From Ruegeria sp. HKCCD4315 (lineage in GTDB: Bacteria; Pseudomonadota; Alphaproteobacteria; Rhodobacterales; Rhodobacteraceae), in the NCBI RefSeq assembly GCF_013112245.1, contig NZ_WVRN01000001.1:493501-557500 (forward strand): a stretch of 64,000 nt of DNA. The letters are read 5' to 3'. The position numbers were made by a program, and so were the translations under genes. Below, piece after piece: positions 55,851 to 64,000 of this stretch (position 1 is its first letter; every line of letters starts with the position of its first letter). The notes beneath the pieces were generated by a model that made no database searches, was not told where the DNA came from, and saw nothing but the letters and a program-made list of their open reading frames with translations.

Positions 55851-56735
55851 TCAGACCCACTTTGCCATCGGCGGCAGGCTCATCAGAACCGCATCCGGGT
55901 CATGTCCGGTTTCCAGCCCGAACTTGGTGCCACGGTCGTAGACCAGGTTGTATTCGGCATAAAGGCCGCGATGCACCAGCTGGGTGTTCTTGTCCGCGTT
56001 CGAAAAACCCTGAACGCGCCGTTTTTCAACCAATGGCAGGAAGGCAGGCAGGAAGGCACGACCGATGTCCTGAGTCAGGGCAAAGTCGGCCTGCCAGTCA
56101 CCGGTGCAGTAGTCATCCATGAAAATTCCACCCACGCCTCGTGCACGTTTGCGGTGAGGGATATAGAAATACTCGTCTGCCCAGTCTTTCAGGCGCGGAT
56201 AATGCGCGACGCCATGCGGATCCAGATGGTATTTTTGGGTGGCGTGGAAATGGCGTGTGTCATCATCATATTCAATGCAGGGGTTCAGGTCCGATCCGCC
56301 ACCGAACCACCAGGCGTGTGGGGTCCAGAACATGCGTGTGTTCATGTGCACCGCAGGGACATGAGGGTTTTGCATATGCGCCACCAGGCTGATCCCCGAG
56401 GCCCAGAAACGGGGATCCTCGGTCATGCCGGGGATGCCCTTGCGCGCCGCCATTGCGTGCTGCGCGCGTTCACCCAATGTGCCGTAGACGGTCGAGATGT
56501 TGACGCCAACTTTCTCGAACACGCGACCGCCACGCATCACAGACATCAACCCGCCCCCTGCATCCAAGCCATCCTCAGACTGGCGCTTGGTTTCTTTGAC
56601 CTCGAACCGACTGGGTTTTGCATCGGAAAACGGTCCAGTGTCGTGGCTGTCTTCAAGGGCTTCAAACGCAGAGACAATATCGTCGCGCAGTTGTCGGAAC
56701 CAGGCGGAGGCAGTGGATTTTTCTGTATCGAACAT
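55851..56735 (-). CDS. hemF: Oxygen-dependent coproporphyrinogen III oxidase
   Basis: 294-residue aerobic HemF, which decarboxylates coproporphyrinogen III to protoporphyrinogen IX in haem and bacteriochlorophyll synthesis. Motifs are GGGLMSVMRGGRVFEKVGVN, HMQNPHVPAVHMNTR, WWFGGGSDLNP, GIFMDDY and the C-terminal YNLVYDRGTKFGL. Length is typical. It is followed upstream on the same strand by an SDR gene, 5 bp apart. Confidence 0.95.
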   Translation of the reverse strand: MFDTEKSTASAWFRQLRDDIVSAFEALEDSHDTGPFSDAKPSRFEVKETKRQSEDGLDAGGGLMSVMRGGRVFEKVGVNISTVYGTLGERAQHAMAARKGIPGMTEDPRFWASGISLVAHMQNPHVPAVHMNTRMFWTPHAWWFGGGSDLNPCIEYDDDTRHFHATQKYHLDPHGVAHYPRLKDWADEYFYIPHRKRARGVGGIFMDDYCTGDWQADFALTQDIGRAFLPAFLPLVEKRRVQGFSNADKNTQLVHRGLYAEYNLVYDRGTKFGLETGHDPDAVLMSLPPMAKWV

Positions 56736-56740
56736 GTGTC

Positions 56741-57541
56741 TTAGTGGGCTGGGGCAGCTACGGGGTCAAGCAATGTACGCCCGCCGTCGATTGTCAGGAT
56801 CTGACCTGTGATGAAACCGGCTGCATCGGATGCCAGAAACTGCGCGGTTTCGGTCAGCTCTGTTGCCGAAGCGATACGGGCCAGCGGCGTGTGCTTTTCG
56901 ATATCGTCTCGGAAGTCCCGGTTTTCCTTCAGGGTCGATTGTAGCGATGCGCTCATGACCGAACCCAATGCGATCGAGTTGACCCGAATACGGTTCGGTG
57001 CAAGCGCAACTGCAAGAGATCGGGTCATTTGATCCAGCGCCGCAGTCGACACGGAATAGGCCATCAGGTCGGGATGTGTTCGGCGGGCTGCGATGGACGA
57101 AAGGTTGATGATCGACCCGGCAAGGTTTTCCTCGTCCCCGTCCGCCTGTTTGATCATGCGTTTCGCAACCAATTGGCTCAGCCGTAGGGCCGGCATCAGG
57201 TTCTGGTTCAGCAGGGTGCGCACCGAGTCGTCATCAGGGTCCAATGGGTCCGAAGGGATCACTTGCCGCGCTCCATTGATCAGGATGTCAACCTGATCAA
57301 AAGCATCCAAAGTGGCCGATAGCAGGTTTGCTATGGTCAGTTTTTCGCGCAGATCGCCCGCGAAATAACGGATATTTCCGTCTTCTGCCTGTTCGCCCAA
57401 TTCATCGACCAGGCGCTTTTCGTCCATGTCGGCGAACATGACATTTGCACCTGCATCCGCGAAATGGCGTCCGATGGCCAGCCCGATGCCATTGGCTCCG
57501 CCCGTTACGATTGCTGTCTTGCCAGCGATGGAAAAGGACAT
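56741..57541 (-). CDS. SDR-family oxidoreductase
   Basis: 266-residue short-chain dehydrogenase. The N-terminal VTGGANGIGLAIG coenzyme motif, ADMDEKR acidic strand end (suggesting NAD preference), NGARQV in place of the usual NNAG, catalytic Ser in INLSSIAA, and IRVNSIALG are visible. The catalytic YxxxK position reads YSVSTAAL, with Thr at the Lys site, so normal catalysis may be altered. It is 5 bp upstream of hemF on the same strand. Substrate unknown. Confidence 0.85.
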   Translation of the reverse strand: MSFSIAGKTAIVTGGANGIGLAIGRHFADAGANVMFADMDEKRLVDELGEQAEDGNIRYFAGDLREKLTIANLLSATLDAFDQVDILINGARQVIPSDPLDPDDDSVRTLLNQNLMPALRLSQLVAKRMIKQADGDEENLAGSIINLSSIAARRTHPDLMAYSVSTAALDQMTRSLAVALAPNRIRVNSIALGSVMSASLQSTLKENRDFRDDIEKHTPLARIASATELTETAQFLASDAAGFITGQILTIDGGRTLLDPVAAPAH

Positions 57542-57577
57542 CCGAATCCTCCTGAATTGGGGGCAGGTTAGCGAGCC

Positions 57578-58543
57578 TTAACGCCGAGGGCGAGAGGCCT
57601 GAAGCACCTTGAACCGGTTGTCTCCGGCAATTTCAGTGACCTGAGCGAAATGTTCGTTCAGTGTGGTCTCGTAGGGCAGGTGGCGATTGGCCACCATCCA
57701 AAGGGTTCCGTTGCGGGTTAGATTGCGTGCGGCTGAGACGATAAATCCCTGACCCAGAGCCGGGTCCGCGTTGCGCGAGGTGTGAAACGGGGGGTTCATG
57801 ACAACGGTGTCGATGGGTTCGGGTGCTGTCCAAGTGACGGCATCTGCCCAATAGAACTGAGCCCTTGGGTCAGAAGCGTTCTTGCGCGCGCATGTCAGAG
57901 CGGTCTGATCCGCCTCTACCAGATGCAAAGACTTGACGTCATCGCGCTTCAATACGTCTGCGGACAAAAAACCCCAACCCGCGCCCAGATCAGCCACGCG
58001 AGCGCCCAGTTTGGAAGGCAGCGACTTCAACAACATGGCCGAGGCCGGGTCGATCCCATCTGCCGAAAACACCCCCGGCGCTGTATGAAAACCGCCGACC
58101 ATCTGCGCCGTAGGCGCGGCCCAGTCTTCGAAAGCAGAAGCATCAGCCTGAAACCAGAAAATCTTGCCATGTGCTTTGGACAGGGGGCCCACGACATCAA
58201 CCCGCTTGCGCACATCTTTCAATATGCTGTCCACCCCATCAGTCTTGGCACCATCGACCACGACAACCCCAGCAGCCCGTGAACACGCCCGCTGGATCAT
58301 CGCGCGCGCCAGCGCCTTGGCACGTGGCAAAAACACGATAGCGTCCTGACAGGGTGCGTCCGCTTCGGGCACCGTGTCAAAGCCTTGCGCCGCAAAATGA
58401 TCGTGAAAAGGTTTGAACGGTTGCACCACCTGCGCGTCAGCGGGGAGCGCTGACAGGTTGTGGTCTGGCACCGGGCCGATCACAGTTAGCGGTTGCGACA
58501 GCGACAAACCGTTTTGCAATGCAAGTACCAGGCGAGGGGACAT
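57578..58543 (-). CDS. RsmC-like class I SAM-dependent methyltransferase
   Basis: About 321 residues. A degenerate N-terminal methyltransferase-like half is followed by a C-terminal catalytic domain with motif I VADLGAGWGFLSADVL, acidic LVEADQTAL and the NPPF motif (VMNPPFHTSR) used for base N-methylation. The two-half layout matches RsmC/RlmG rRNA guanine methyltransferases. ATG 58543 (MSPRLVLALQNG) is chosen; extra upstream frame sequence overlaps the clpS-proximal gap. Confidence 0.8.
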   Translation of the reverse strand: MSPRLVLALQNGLSLSQPLTVIGPVPDHNLSALPADAQVVQPFKPFHDHFAAQGFDTVPEADAPCQDAIVFLPRAKALARAMIQRACSRAAGVVVVDGAKTDGVDSILKDVRKRVDVVGPLSKAHGKIFWFQADASAFEDWAAPTAQMVGGFHTAPGVFSADGIDPASAMLLKSLPSKLGARVADLGAGWGFLSADVLKRDDVKSLHLVEADQTALTCARKNASDPRAQFYWADAVTWTAPEPIDTVVMNPPFHTSRNADPALGQGFIVSAARNLTRNGTLWMVANRHLPYETTLNEHFAQVTEIAGDNRFKVLQASRPRR

Positions 58544-58589
58544 GGGCAATTCCGGCAGAGAAAGGAGAGGGCGCGACAGGCGGGGCGCC

Positions 58590-58931
58590 TTATTCTTCGC
58601 GTTCCATGGTGCATTGCAGCGGGTGCTGGTGCCTGCGGGCAAAATCCATCACCTGGCCAACTTTGGTCTCGGCAATCTCATGGCTGAAGACGCCGACAAC
58701 GGCCACGCCCTTTTTGTGAACGGTCAGCATGATTTCGAACGCTTGGGCGTGGGTCATGCCAAAAAAACGCTCCAGCACGTGCACGACAAATTCCATCGGC
58801 GTGTAATCGTCGTTCAGCAACAGCACCTTGTACAGGGGCGGACGCTTGGTTTTTGGGCGCGTCTGCAGCAGGACTGACGCGTCTCCGTCGTCGTCCGGTG
58901 TGTCAGACATCATCCAGGTCTTTTCCAGCAT
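58590..58931 (-). CDS. clpS: ATP-dependent Clp protease adaptor ClpS
   Basis: 113-residue adaptor delivering N-degron substrates to ClpAP. The core [23 protein letters not shown] contains the N-end-rule pocket residues (NDD...M), followed by [21 protein letters not shown]. The start could be ATG 58931, 58913 or 58910; the acidic N-terminal extension is variable in the family. Single-gene unit. Confidence 0.93.
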   Translation of the reverse strand: MLEKTWMMSDTPDDDGDASVLLQTRPKTKRPPLYKVLLLNDDYTPMEFVVHVLERFFGMTHAQAFEIMLTVHKKGVAVVGVFSHEIAETKVGQVMDFARRHQHPLQCTMEREE

Positions 58932-59024
58932 CGTGTGTAACTGTCCGATTCAGGCTTGGGGTTTATCTTGGCGCTTATATAACGTGGGCATGGCCGGTGA
59001 AAAGAGCAAGCGGACGTAAATAAG

Positions 59025-59726
59025 ATGACGGAAAAACTGACCACAATCGGGTTTGATGCAGATGATACCCTTTGGCACAACGAACGGTTTTTCCAGCTGA
59101 CGCAGGCCCATTTTGCTGAATTGCTGGCGGATCACGCTGACCGGGATCACCTGATGGAGCGTCTTCTGGCCGCGGAAAAGCGCAACATTCGTCACTATGG
59201 GTATGGGATAAAGGGATTCGTTCTGTCGATGATCGAAACCGCCATCGAAGTGACAGAAGATCGTGTTCCGGCCTCGGTTATTCGGCAATTGATCGATGCC
59301 GGGCAAGAGATGCTGGCACATCCGATCGAGCTGTTGCCGCATGCCTGTGATGCGATTGAGAGCGTGTCCGACGCGTACCGGGTCATACTCATCACCAAAG
59401 GCGACCTGATCGATCAAGAGCGTAAACTGGCCCAATCCGGGCTTGGCGACTTGTTCGATGGGGTCGAGATTGTGTCGGAAAAGACCGCAGAAACTTATCA
59501 GACGATTTTCGAATCCCACGGGGATGGTCCGGCGTCTGCGATGATGGTCGGCAATTCCATGCGCTCGGATGTGGTGGCCCCGATTCAGGCCGGATGCTGG
59601 GGGGTTTATGTGCCACACGGTCTGGTGTGGGAGGTTGAGCACGCTGACGCCCCGGTTGACAGCCCGCGATTCCGCGAGCTGCGCGATTTGGGCGACTTGG
59701 CCGATCTGGTGTGTAGTTTGAGATGA
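59025..59726 (+). CDS. HAD-superfamily hydrolase
   Basis: 233-residue HAD phosphatase: motif I GFDADDTLW (both Asp), motif II LITKGD, Lys in DGVEIVSEKTAETY, and motif IV MMVGNSMRSDVVAPIQAG. The helical cap resembles YjjG-like nucleotidase/phosphoglycolate phosphatase-like enzymes. Divergent from clpS. Substrate not inferable. Confidence 0.87.
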   Translation: MTEKLTTIGFDADDTLWHNERFFQLTQAHFAELLADHADRDHLMERLLAAEKRNIRHYGYGIKGFVLSMIETAIEVTEDRVPASVIRQLIDAGQEMLAHPIELLPHACDAIESVSDAYRVILITKGDLIDQERKLAQSGLGDLFDGVEIVSEKTAETYQTIFESHGDGPASAMMVGNSMRSDVVAPIQAGCWGVYVPHGLVWEVEHADAPVDSPRFRELRDLGDLADLVCSLR

Positions 59727-59976
59727 TGTTGCCTTTTGGCCGCAGTCCCGGAAAAACCTTGTTGTGCTCCGGCAAAGCGATGCCACAATCGCGCATTTGG
59801 TGGGTCTGCGCGATTGGTTTATCTACATATAGCGCTTTGTGGCGCATATGACGAAATCGCGAAAAGCGAAGCTTTCAGTTTCTTTTATGCCCCCCCTGTG
59901 TTAGCCTTTAACGCAATAAAATATATTTTGCCGACCGGGAAAACCCGGCGGCGCGAGGCAGACAGAGGCAAAGATC

Positions 59977-61395
59977 GTGCAGATTCGGCGGACAGTTCCG
60001 GCCCGAATGGGCTTATTCCTTATAGCGATGCTATGTGCGCTGGCGTTTGCGCCGCTCAAGCCCATGGCGGCACCCTATGCGGCAATGGTTATTGACGCCC
60101 GCACCGGTGAGGTTTTGCATTCGCGCAATGCCGATACGCGGCTGCATCCGGCATCGCTGACCAAGATGATGACGCTTTATATTGCGTTCGAAGCGGTGCG
60201 AAACGGTGAGATCACGCTGGATACCCCTGTGCGGATCACCAAGAAAGCTGCGGCAGAACCTCCATCCAAGCTGGGCCTGCGAACGGGACAGACGATTGCC
60301 TTCCGGTATCTGATCCGAGCGTCTGCGGTGAAATCAGCCAATGACGCGGCAACCGCTATCGGTATCGCTATCAGCGGGTCCGAGGCAGCTTTTGCCCGCC
60401 GTATGACCCGCACCGCGAAGGCCATGGGGATGAGCCGTACCACTTTCAAGAACGCGCATGGTCTGACCGAGTCGGGGCATTTGTCCACCGCACGTGACAT
60501 GACCACGCTGGGACGGCACCTGCTGTATGATTACCCGCAGTATTATAACCTGTTCTCGCGTCAATCGACACATGCCGGGATCAAGACTGTACCAAATACC
60601 AACCGTCGCCTGCTGGCTGCGTACAAAGGGGCAGATGGCATCAAAACCGGGTATACGCGCGCTGCTGGGTTCAACCTGGTGGCGTCAGCCAAGCGCAAAA
60701 ATGAACGGATCATAGCGACCGTTTTTGGTGGAAAGTCGGGCGCATCGCGCAATGCCAAAGTGGCCGAGCTTTTGGATCTGGGTTTCCGTCGTGCCCCGTC
60801 GCGTGCACCTATTCGCAAACCGGCACGCCCGGCTTATGCGGGTAATGCAGGATTGGGCACACAGGTCGCACGCCTGAGCGGGCCACCCAAAACCAGCCTG
60901 CGTCCGGTTGTGCGCCCAAGCGCTTCGACTCAGGTTGCAAATGCAGTGGCGGCGACAGCAGATCAGAATCGCGACCGGATCACCAACGGTATCGCAGCGG
61001 CAATAGCCCAGGCAGATATCGCGTCGACCACCTCGCCTGAACAAGCAACGGGTACACGCCCGGCGCAACGCCCGTCCGATCTGGTGCTGGCCTCAACCGA
61101 AACGGCGAAGCAACCCGAGCCCGAGCAGGAAGTTGTCACCCGGCTTTCTTCGTCGGGTGGGCATCTGTGGGGCGTCAATGTGGGGCGTTACACCACACGG
61201 TATGAGGCCGAGAAGGTGCTGCTGAAAACCGCTTTGTCAGAAATGACGACGCTGGAGGGCACGCTGCGCAAGGTGAACCAAAGCTCGCGCGGGTTTGACG
61301 CAACTTTTCAGGGCATGACCCGTGAGCAGGCCGATCTGGCGTGTCGCCGATTGCAGGCCCGCAATGTGACCTGTTTCATGATCGGACCATCATAA
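59977..61395 (+). CDS. D-alanyl-D-alanine carboxypeptidase with C-terminal SPOR domain
   Basis: 472-residue S11 peptidase (low-molecular-mass penicillin-binding protein). It has a signal peptide, the catalytic SLTK (Ser60, Lys63), SAN (Ser120-Asn122) and KTG (Lys223), then a Pro/Thr/Ala-rich linker of about 130 residues and a C-terminal SPOR domain (HLWGVNVGRYTTRYEAEKVL ... CFMIGPS) that should bind denuded septal glycan. The GTG start at 59977 follows GAGG. This trims peptidoglycan pentapeptides, probably at division sites. A strong terminator follows. Confidence 0.92.
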   Translation: MQIRRTVPARMGLFLIAMLCALAFAPLKPMAAPYAAMVIDARTGEVLHSRNADTRLHPASLTKMMTLYIAFEAVRNGEITLDTPVRITKKAAAEPPSKLGLRTGQTIAFRYLIRASAVKSANDAATAIGIAISGSEAAFARRMTRTAKAMGMSRTTFKNAHGLTESGHLSTARDMTTLGRHLLYDYPQYYNLFSRQSTHAGIKTVPNTNRRLLAAYKGADGIKTGYTRAAGFNLVASAKRKNERIIATVFGGKSGASRNAKVAELLDLGFRRAPSRAPIRKPARPAYAGNAGLGTQVARLSGPPKTSLRPVVRPSASTQVANAVAATADQNRDRITNGIAAAIAQADIASTTSPEQATGTRPAQRPSDLVLASTETAKQPEPEQEVVTRLSSSGGHLWGVNVGRYTTRYEAEKVLLKTALSEMTTLEGTLRKVNQSSRGFDATFQGMTREQADLACRRLQARNVTCFMIGPS

Positions 61396-61425
61396 GGTTC
61401 GGCAAAATACTCTCCTGTTGGGTCT

Positions 61426-61453
61426 GGGCTGTGGTTCTCCACAGCCCTTTTTT
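61426..61453 (+). terminator. Rho-independent terminator after the carboxypeptidase gene
   Basis: GGGCTGTGG (61426-61434) pairs perfectly with CCACAGCCC (61439-61447) around TTCT, followed by TTTTTT. It lies 31 bp after the stop. A GAGTATTTT-like motif (minus strand) sits just before it, at about 61404-61416. Confidence 0.93.
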
Positions 61454-61484
61454 CATGACAACGCAGCACTAAAGGTGTGTAAGG

Positions 61485-62246
61485 TTATCGGACGAACTTC
61501 GTCACCTCGACGCCGCCGCTGATCAGGCTTTCCCTGACGGAACGGGCGATTTGAACCGCCGTTGGTCCGTCTCCGTGCAGACAAATCGTGTCGATGGAGG
61601 TCTCTAGCCGTTTGCCGCTTTCCGTTATGATCGCGCCTTCGCGGACCATGTTCAGAATGCGTGGGCCGGCCACATCAGCGTCATGGATCACGGCACCGGG
61701 CAGGCTTCGGTCGACCAAGGTGCCATCGTCATTGTAGGCGCGGTCGGCAAAGATCTCGCCCACCCATTTGCAGCCAAGTTCGCGCACGGCGTCTTCCTGC
61801 TTTGTGACCGCAAGCACCATGACGATAATGTCGGGGTCCACATCCAAAGCGCCCTGATAGCAGGCCCGCGCCATATCAATATCGACCGAGCACATATTGG
61901 CCAACGCGCCGTGCAGCTTGAGATGCCGAACTTTTGTGCCGCCCGCCTTTGCCATGCCCATCGCGGCACCCAGTTGATACCGGACCAGATTGCGCAGCGC
62001 GTCATGGGGCACTTTCATGTTCCGGCGACCAAAGCCCTGCAGATCGGGAAAACCGGGATGCGCACCAATGCCCACATTGTTCTCAGCTGCCAATTGCATG
62101 GTCGTCGCCATCACATCCGGGTCACCTGCGTGAAACCCACAGGCGATGTTGGCAGAGGTGATGATTTTCAGCAGGCTTTCGTCATCGCCCATCTTCCAGG
62201 GGCCAAAGCTTTCCCCCATATCAGCGTTCAGATCGACGCTTGGCAT
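61485..62246 (-). CDS. pxpA: 5-oxoprolinase subunit A (LamB/YcsF family)
   Basis: 253-residue PxpA, part of the PxpABC complex that opens 5-oxoproline to glutamate with ATP. It opens VDLNADMGESFGPWKMGDD, with ANIACGFHAGDP and GAHPGFPDLQGFGRR following. ATG 62246 is chosen because AAGGAG lies eight bases upstream; the ATG at 62252 is too close to that site. It is last in pxpB-pxpC-pxpA, 12 bp after pxpC. Confidence 0.93.
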   Translation of the reverse strand: MPSVDLNADMGESFGPWKMGDDESLLKIITSANIACGFHAGDPDVMATTMQLAAENNVGIGAHPGFPDLQGFGRRNMKVPHDALRNLVRYQLGAAMGMAKAGGTKVRHLKLHGALANMCSVDIDMARACYQGALDVDPDIIVMVLAVTKQEDAVRELGCKWVGEIFADRAYNDDGTLVDRSLPGAVIHDADVAGPRILNMVREGAIITESGKRLETSIDTICLHGDGPTAVQIARSVRESLISGGVEVTKFVR

Positions 62247-62258
62247 TGGCATATCTCC

Positions 62259-63257
62259 TTAATCGGTGGCAGAGATCACTCCGCCGATCAATTGGTAGGA
62301 CAACAGGTCCGGTATGTCATGCGGGTCACGGACCAGAGGTTCAACCCGCGAAGGCAGGCGCGCAAGATCTGACAGGAAGGCTGTGTGTAACGCGTTGGCC
62401 TCTTCCATGCTGACAAATTCGAAATGGATGAAACCGCCCGCAGGTGTCTGTGCCGCACAGGGCATATCGCAGGGCAAAACGGTTGCGATACGAGGATAAC
62501 CCCCAGTGGTCTGGCACTCCGGCAACAGAATGAACGGATCACCTGTGCCGGTCATTTGAATATCGCCTGGGGTGATTACTTCGGACAATATGTTCAATTG
62601 CCCCGATGCCGCGAACCCGTCGCCGTCACTGTCCACTTGCATCCCCATCCGGTTTGCGCGTGCACCGCGTCGGAATGTGGTCGCAGCAAACCGATCCAAC
62701 GTCGCCTGATCGAACAGCGGTGTTTGAAAGCTGGCCACCACACGCAACGTGCCACCTGAAAACCGATCAGCGGGCTGCAGTTTCAACCCGCTCTTACCCG
62801 CATGAGGGCCACAGCTCAGCCTGTCGCCCTGTTGTATCGCTTGACCGATCCGCGCCGTTAAATGCGCCGCCCGCGATCCCAGAAAAACCTCAGACTCTAT
62901 TCCACCCCCTAAATGAAGATAGCCGTAATTCCCTTTCACAGCGGCCCCGATGACCAGTCTTTGCCCGGCGACCAAATGATGCGACGCATTCCAGGCCACA
63001 GGGCTACCATCAACGGTCACCTGCATTGGTGCACCGGTCAAAGCGATGTGCATATCTTGCGCGGCTTCGAATTCGCCTCCCATCCCGGCCATTTCCAGCG
63101 CCGCAAGGTCCGGGCTCTGCCCCAGCAACGCAGCCCCTTCATGCAAAGCGAATATGTCGGCAGCGCCAGAGCGGGACAAACCCTGATCCAGATACCCAAT
63201 GCGCCCCTGATCTTGTATTGTGCATGAGGGGCCGATCCGACGGACAATCAGGCTCAT
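62259..63257 (-). CDS. pxpC: 5-oxoprolinase subunit C (biotin-dependent carboxyltransferase-like)
   Basis: 332-residue PxpC/KipA-family protein. Diagnostic parts are IQDQGRIGYLDQGLSRSGAAD near the N-terminus, NYGYLHLGGGIE, and LPECQTTGGYPRIATVLPCD in the C-terminal half. It overlaps pxpB by 4 bp (ATGA). With PxpB it forms the ATP-dependent phosphorylation and hydrolysis part of 5-oxoprolinase. Confidence 0.93.
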   Translation of the reverse strand: MSLIVRRIGPSCTIQDQGRIGYLDQGLSRSGAADIFALHEGAALLGQSPDLAALEMAGMGGEFEAAQDMHIALTGAPMQVTVDGSPVAWNASHHLVAGQRLVIGAAVKGNYGYLHLGGGIESEVFLGSRAAHLTARIGQAIQQGDRLSCGPHAGKSGLKLQPADRFSGGTLRVVASFQTPLFDQATLDRFAATTFRRGARANRMGMQVDSDGDGFAASGQLNILSEVITPGDIQMTGTGDPFILLPECQTTGGYPRIATVLPCDMPCAAQTPAGGFIHFEFVSMEEANALHTAFLSDLARLPSRVEPLVRDPHDIPDLLSYQLIGGVISATD

Positions 63258-64000
63258 GGCGCGATTTCCTCGTAGGTGGCACCGCCGCTGCCGTCTGCAT
63301 TGTTCGCGCGGATATGTTCCAACTCTTCGCGAGATATAGGTTCGAACAGCAATTCGTCTCCGGGGCTAAGGGGGAAGGTCTCGGACATCTCCGGGCGAAA
63401 GCATCTAAATGCGGTTTGCCCGACATGCCGCCACCCGGTTGGTGTTGGGCCCGAAAACAGGACAAATTGCGAGATGGCCAGAACCAATGCGCCTTCAGGC
63501 ACCATGGGGGTCAGGTTTTGCAGCCGGGGAATGTTGAACTCGGGTCCCAAAGGCCCAAGATAAGGTTGTCCGGGCGCGAACCCGATTGTCAGAACCCGCA
63601 CCCGTGATTGACCCAGGCGACGTGTTGCCTCTTCCGGTGTTAACCCTGCGGCGGCTGCGGCATCGGTCAGTTGCGGTGCCAGGTCGGTTCCATAAACCGT
63701 CGGTACACGCCACAGTTTGCGACCTGTGGGAAGCTGCGTATTGTACCAGTCTTTTTGGCCAACAAGACGCTGAAGCCTGTCCAGCATCTGCTTATGCGAA
63801 ATAACCTGCGTATCGAAACGCACAAAAGCAGAACCCAAAGACGCGGATGACTCCGTGACCTCATCCCAGCTCTGACGATCCACTTCAGAGCGAAACGCCA
63901 GAGCTGCGCGGTTTGCGTCTTCGGACATGCTGTCCGCAAAAGTTACCAGCGCTCCGTCAAACCCAACGGTTCTGACCAAAGGAAACTGAAGATGGCGAGC
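63254..64000 (-). CDS. pxpB: 5-oxoprolinase subunit B, start outside window
   Basis: PxpB/KipI-family protein. Signature regions are VPTVYGTDLAPQLTDAAAAAG, LTIGFAPGQPYLGPLGPEFNIPR, and GWRHVGQTAFRCF. The frame stays open to base 64000 (residues ARHLQFP before LVRTVGF), and family members usually have extra N-terminal residues, so the true start probably lies beyond the right edge; TTG 63979 is the only in-window candidate. First gene of the pxp operon. Confidence 0.9.
   Translation of the reverse strand, partial: ARHLQFPLVRTVGFDGALVTFADSMSEDANRAALAFRSEVDRQSWDEVTESSASLGSAFVRFDTQVISHKQMLDRLQRLVGQKDWYNTQLPTGRKLWRVPTVYGTDLAPQLTDAAAAAGLTPEEATRRLGQSRVRVLTIGFAPGQPYLGPLGPEFNIPRLQNLTPMVPEGALVLAISQFVLFSGPTPTGWRHVGQTAFRCFRPEMSETFPLSPGDELLFEPISREELEHIRANNADGSGGATYEEIAP

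Overview
The window looks like chromosomal DNA of a marine alphaproteobacterium of the Rhodobacterales (Roseobacter group). The evidence is the protein families (B12-dependent NrdJ, short HisG with HisZ, DUF1489, BMP transporter joined to xanthine dehydrogenase, ClpS next to a D-Ala-D-Ala carboxypeptidase), the moderately high GC, many GTG/TTG starts, and intergenic palindromic elements ending in a GAGTATTTT-like motif. No replication, phage-structural or plasmid functions are present.

Layout. 1-7629: a LacI-controlled carbohydrate cluster with the lower myo-inositol pathway (iolC, iolB, class II aldolase), two Gfo/Idh dehydrogenases, an SDR and a hydroxypyruvate-isomerase-like TIM barrel. 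Two palindromic LacI-type operators are visible. 7630-14064: glycerol-3-phosphate ABC importer ugpBAEC with a HAD phosphatase and a GlpR-like DeoR repressor. 14096-23563: one long minus-strand operon, xdhABC followed by a BMP-type nucleoside ABC importer, for purine uptake and oxidation. 23907-34527: housekeeping genes (dnaE, slyX, hisS-hisZ-hisG, DUF1489, nrdJ). 34860-38504: a small K+ channel, then an AI-2E/HlyD/DUF2955 membrane export set. 38605-44412: an AraC regulator divergent from an amidohydrolase, DUF3299, outer-membrane porin and divergent M19 dipeptidase operon.

44481-50913 is the most striking region. It is a 6.4-kb island inserted in the 3' end of tRNA-Val(UAC). It is bounded by 60-bp perfect direct repeats: one lies inside the intact tRNA, the other is a tRNA fragment. 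The island carries a tyrosine integrase split by a one-base frameshift. Its cargo is a complete four-gene Anbu system: circularly permuted ATP-grasp, alpha-E protein, transglutaminase-like protease and Anbu, a proteasome-like Ntn hydrolase. This suggests that a predicted peptide-ligation and proteolysis system was acquired as a compact mobile module and then fixed in place. Extra repeats occur near both ends.

51240-64000: modABC molybdate importer, which would supply molybdenum for XdhB's cofactor; a two-gene unit pairing a HlyC-type lysine acyltransferase with a Hint-domain protein; hemF, an SDR, an RsmC-like methyltransferase, clpS, a HAD hydrolase, a SPOR-tailed D-Ala-D-Ala carboxypeptidase with a clear terminator; and the pxpB-pxpC-pxpA 5-oxoprolinase operon, whose first gene runs off the right end.
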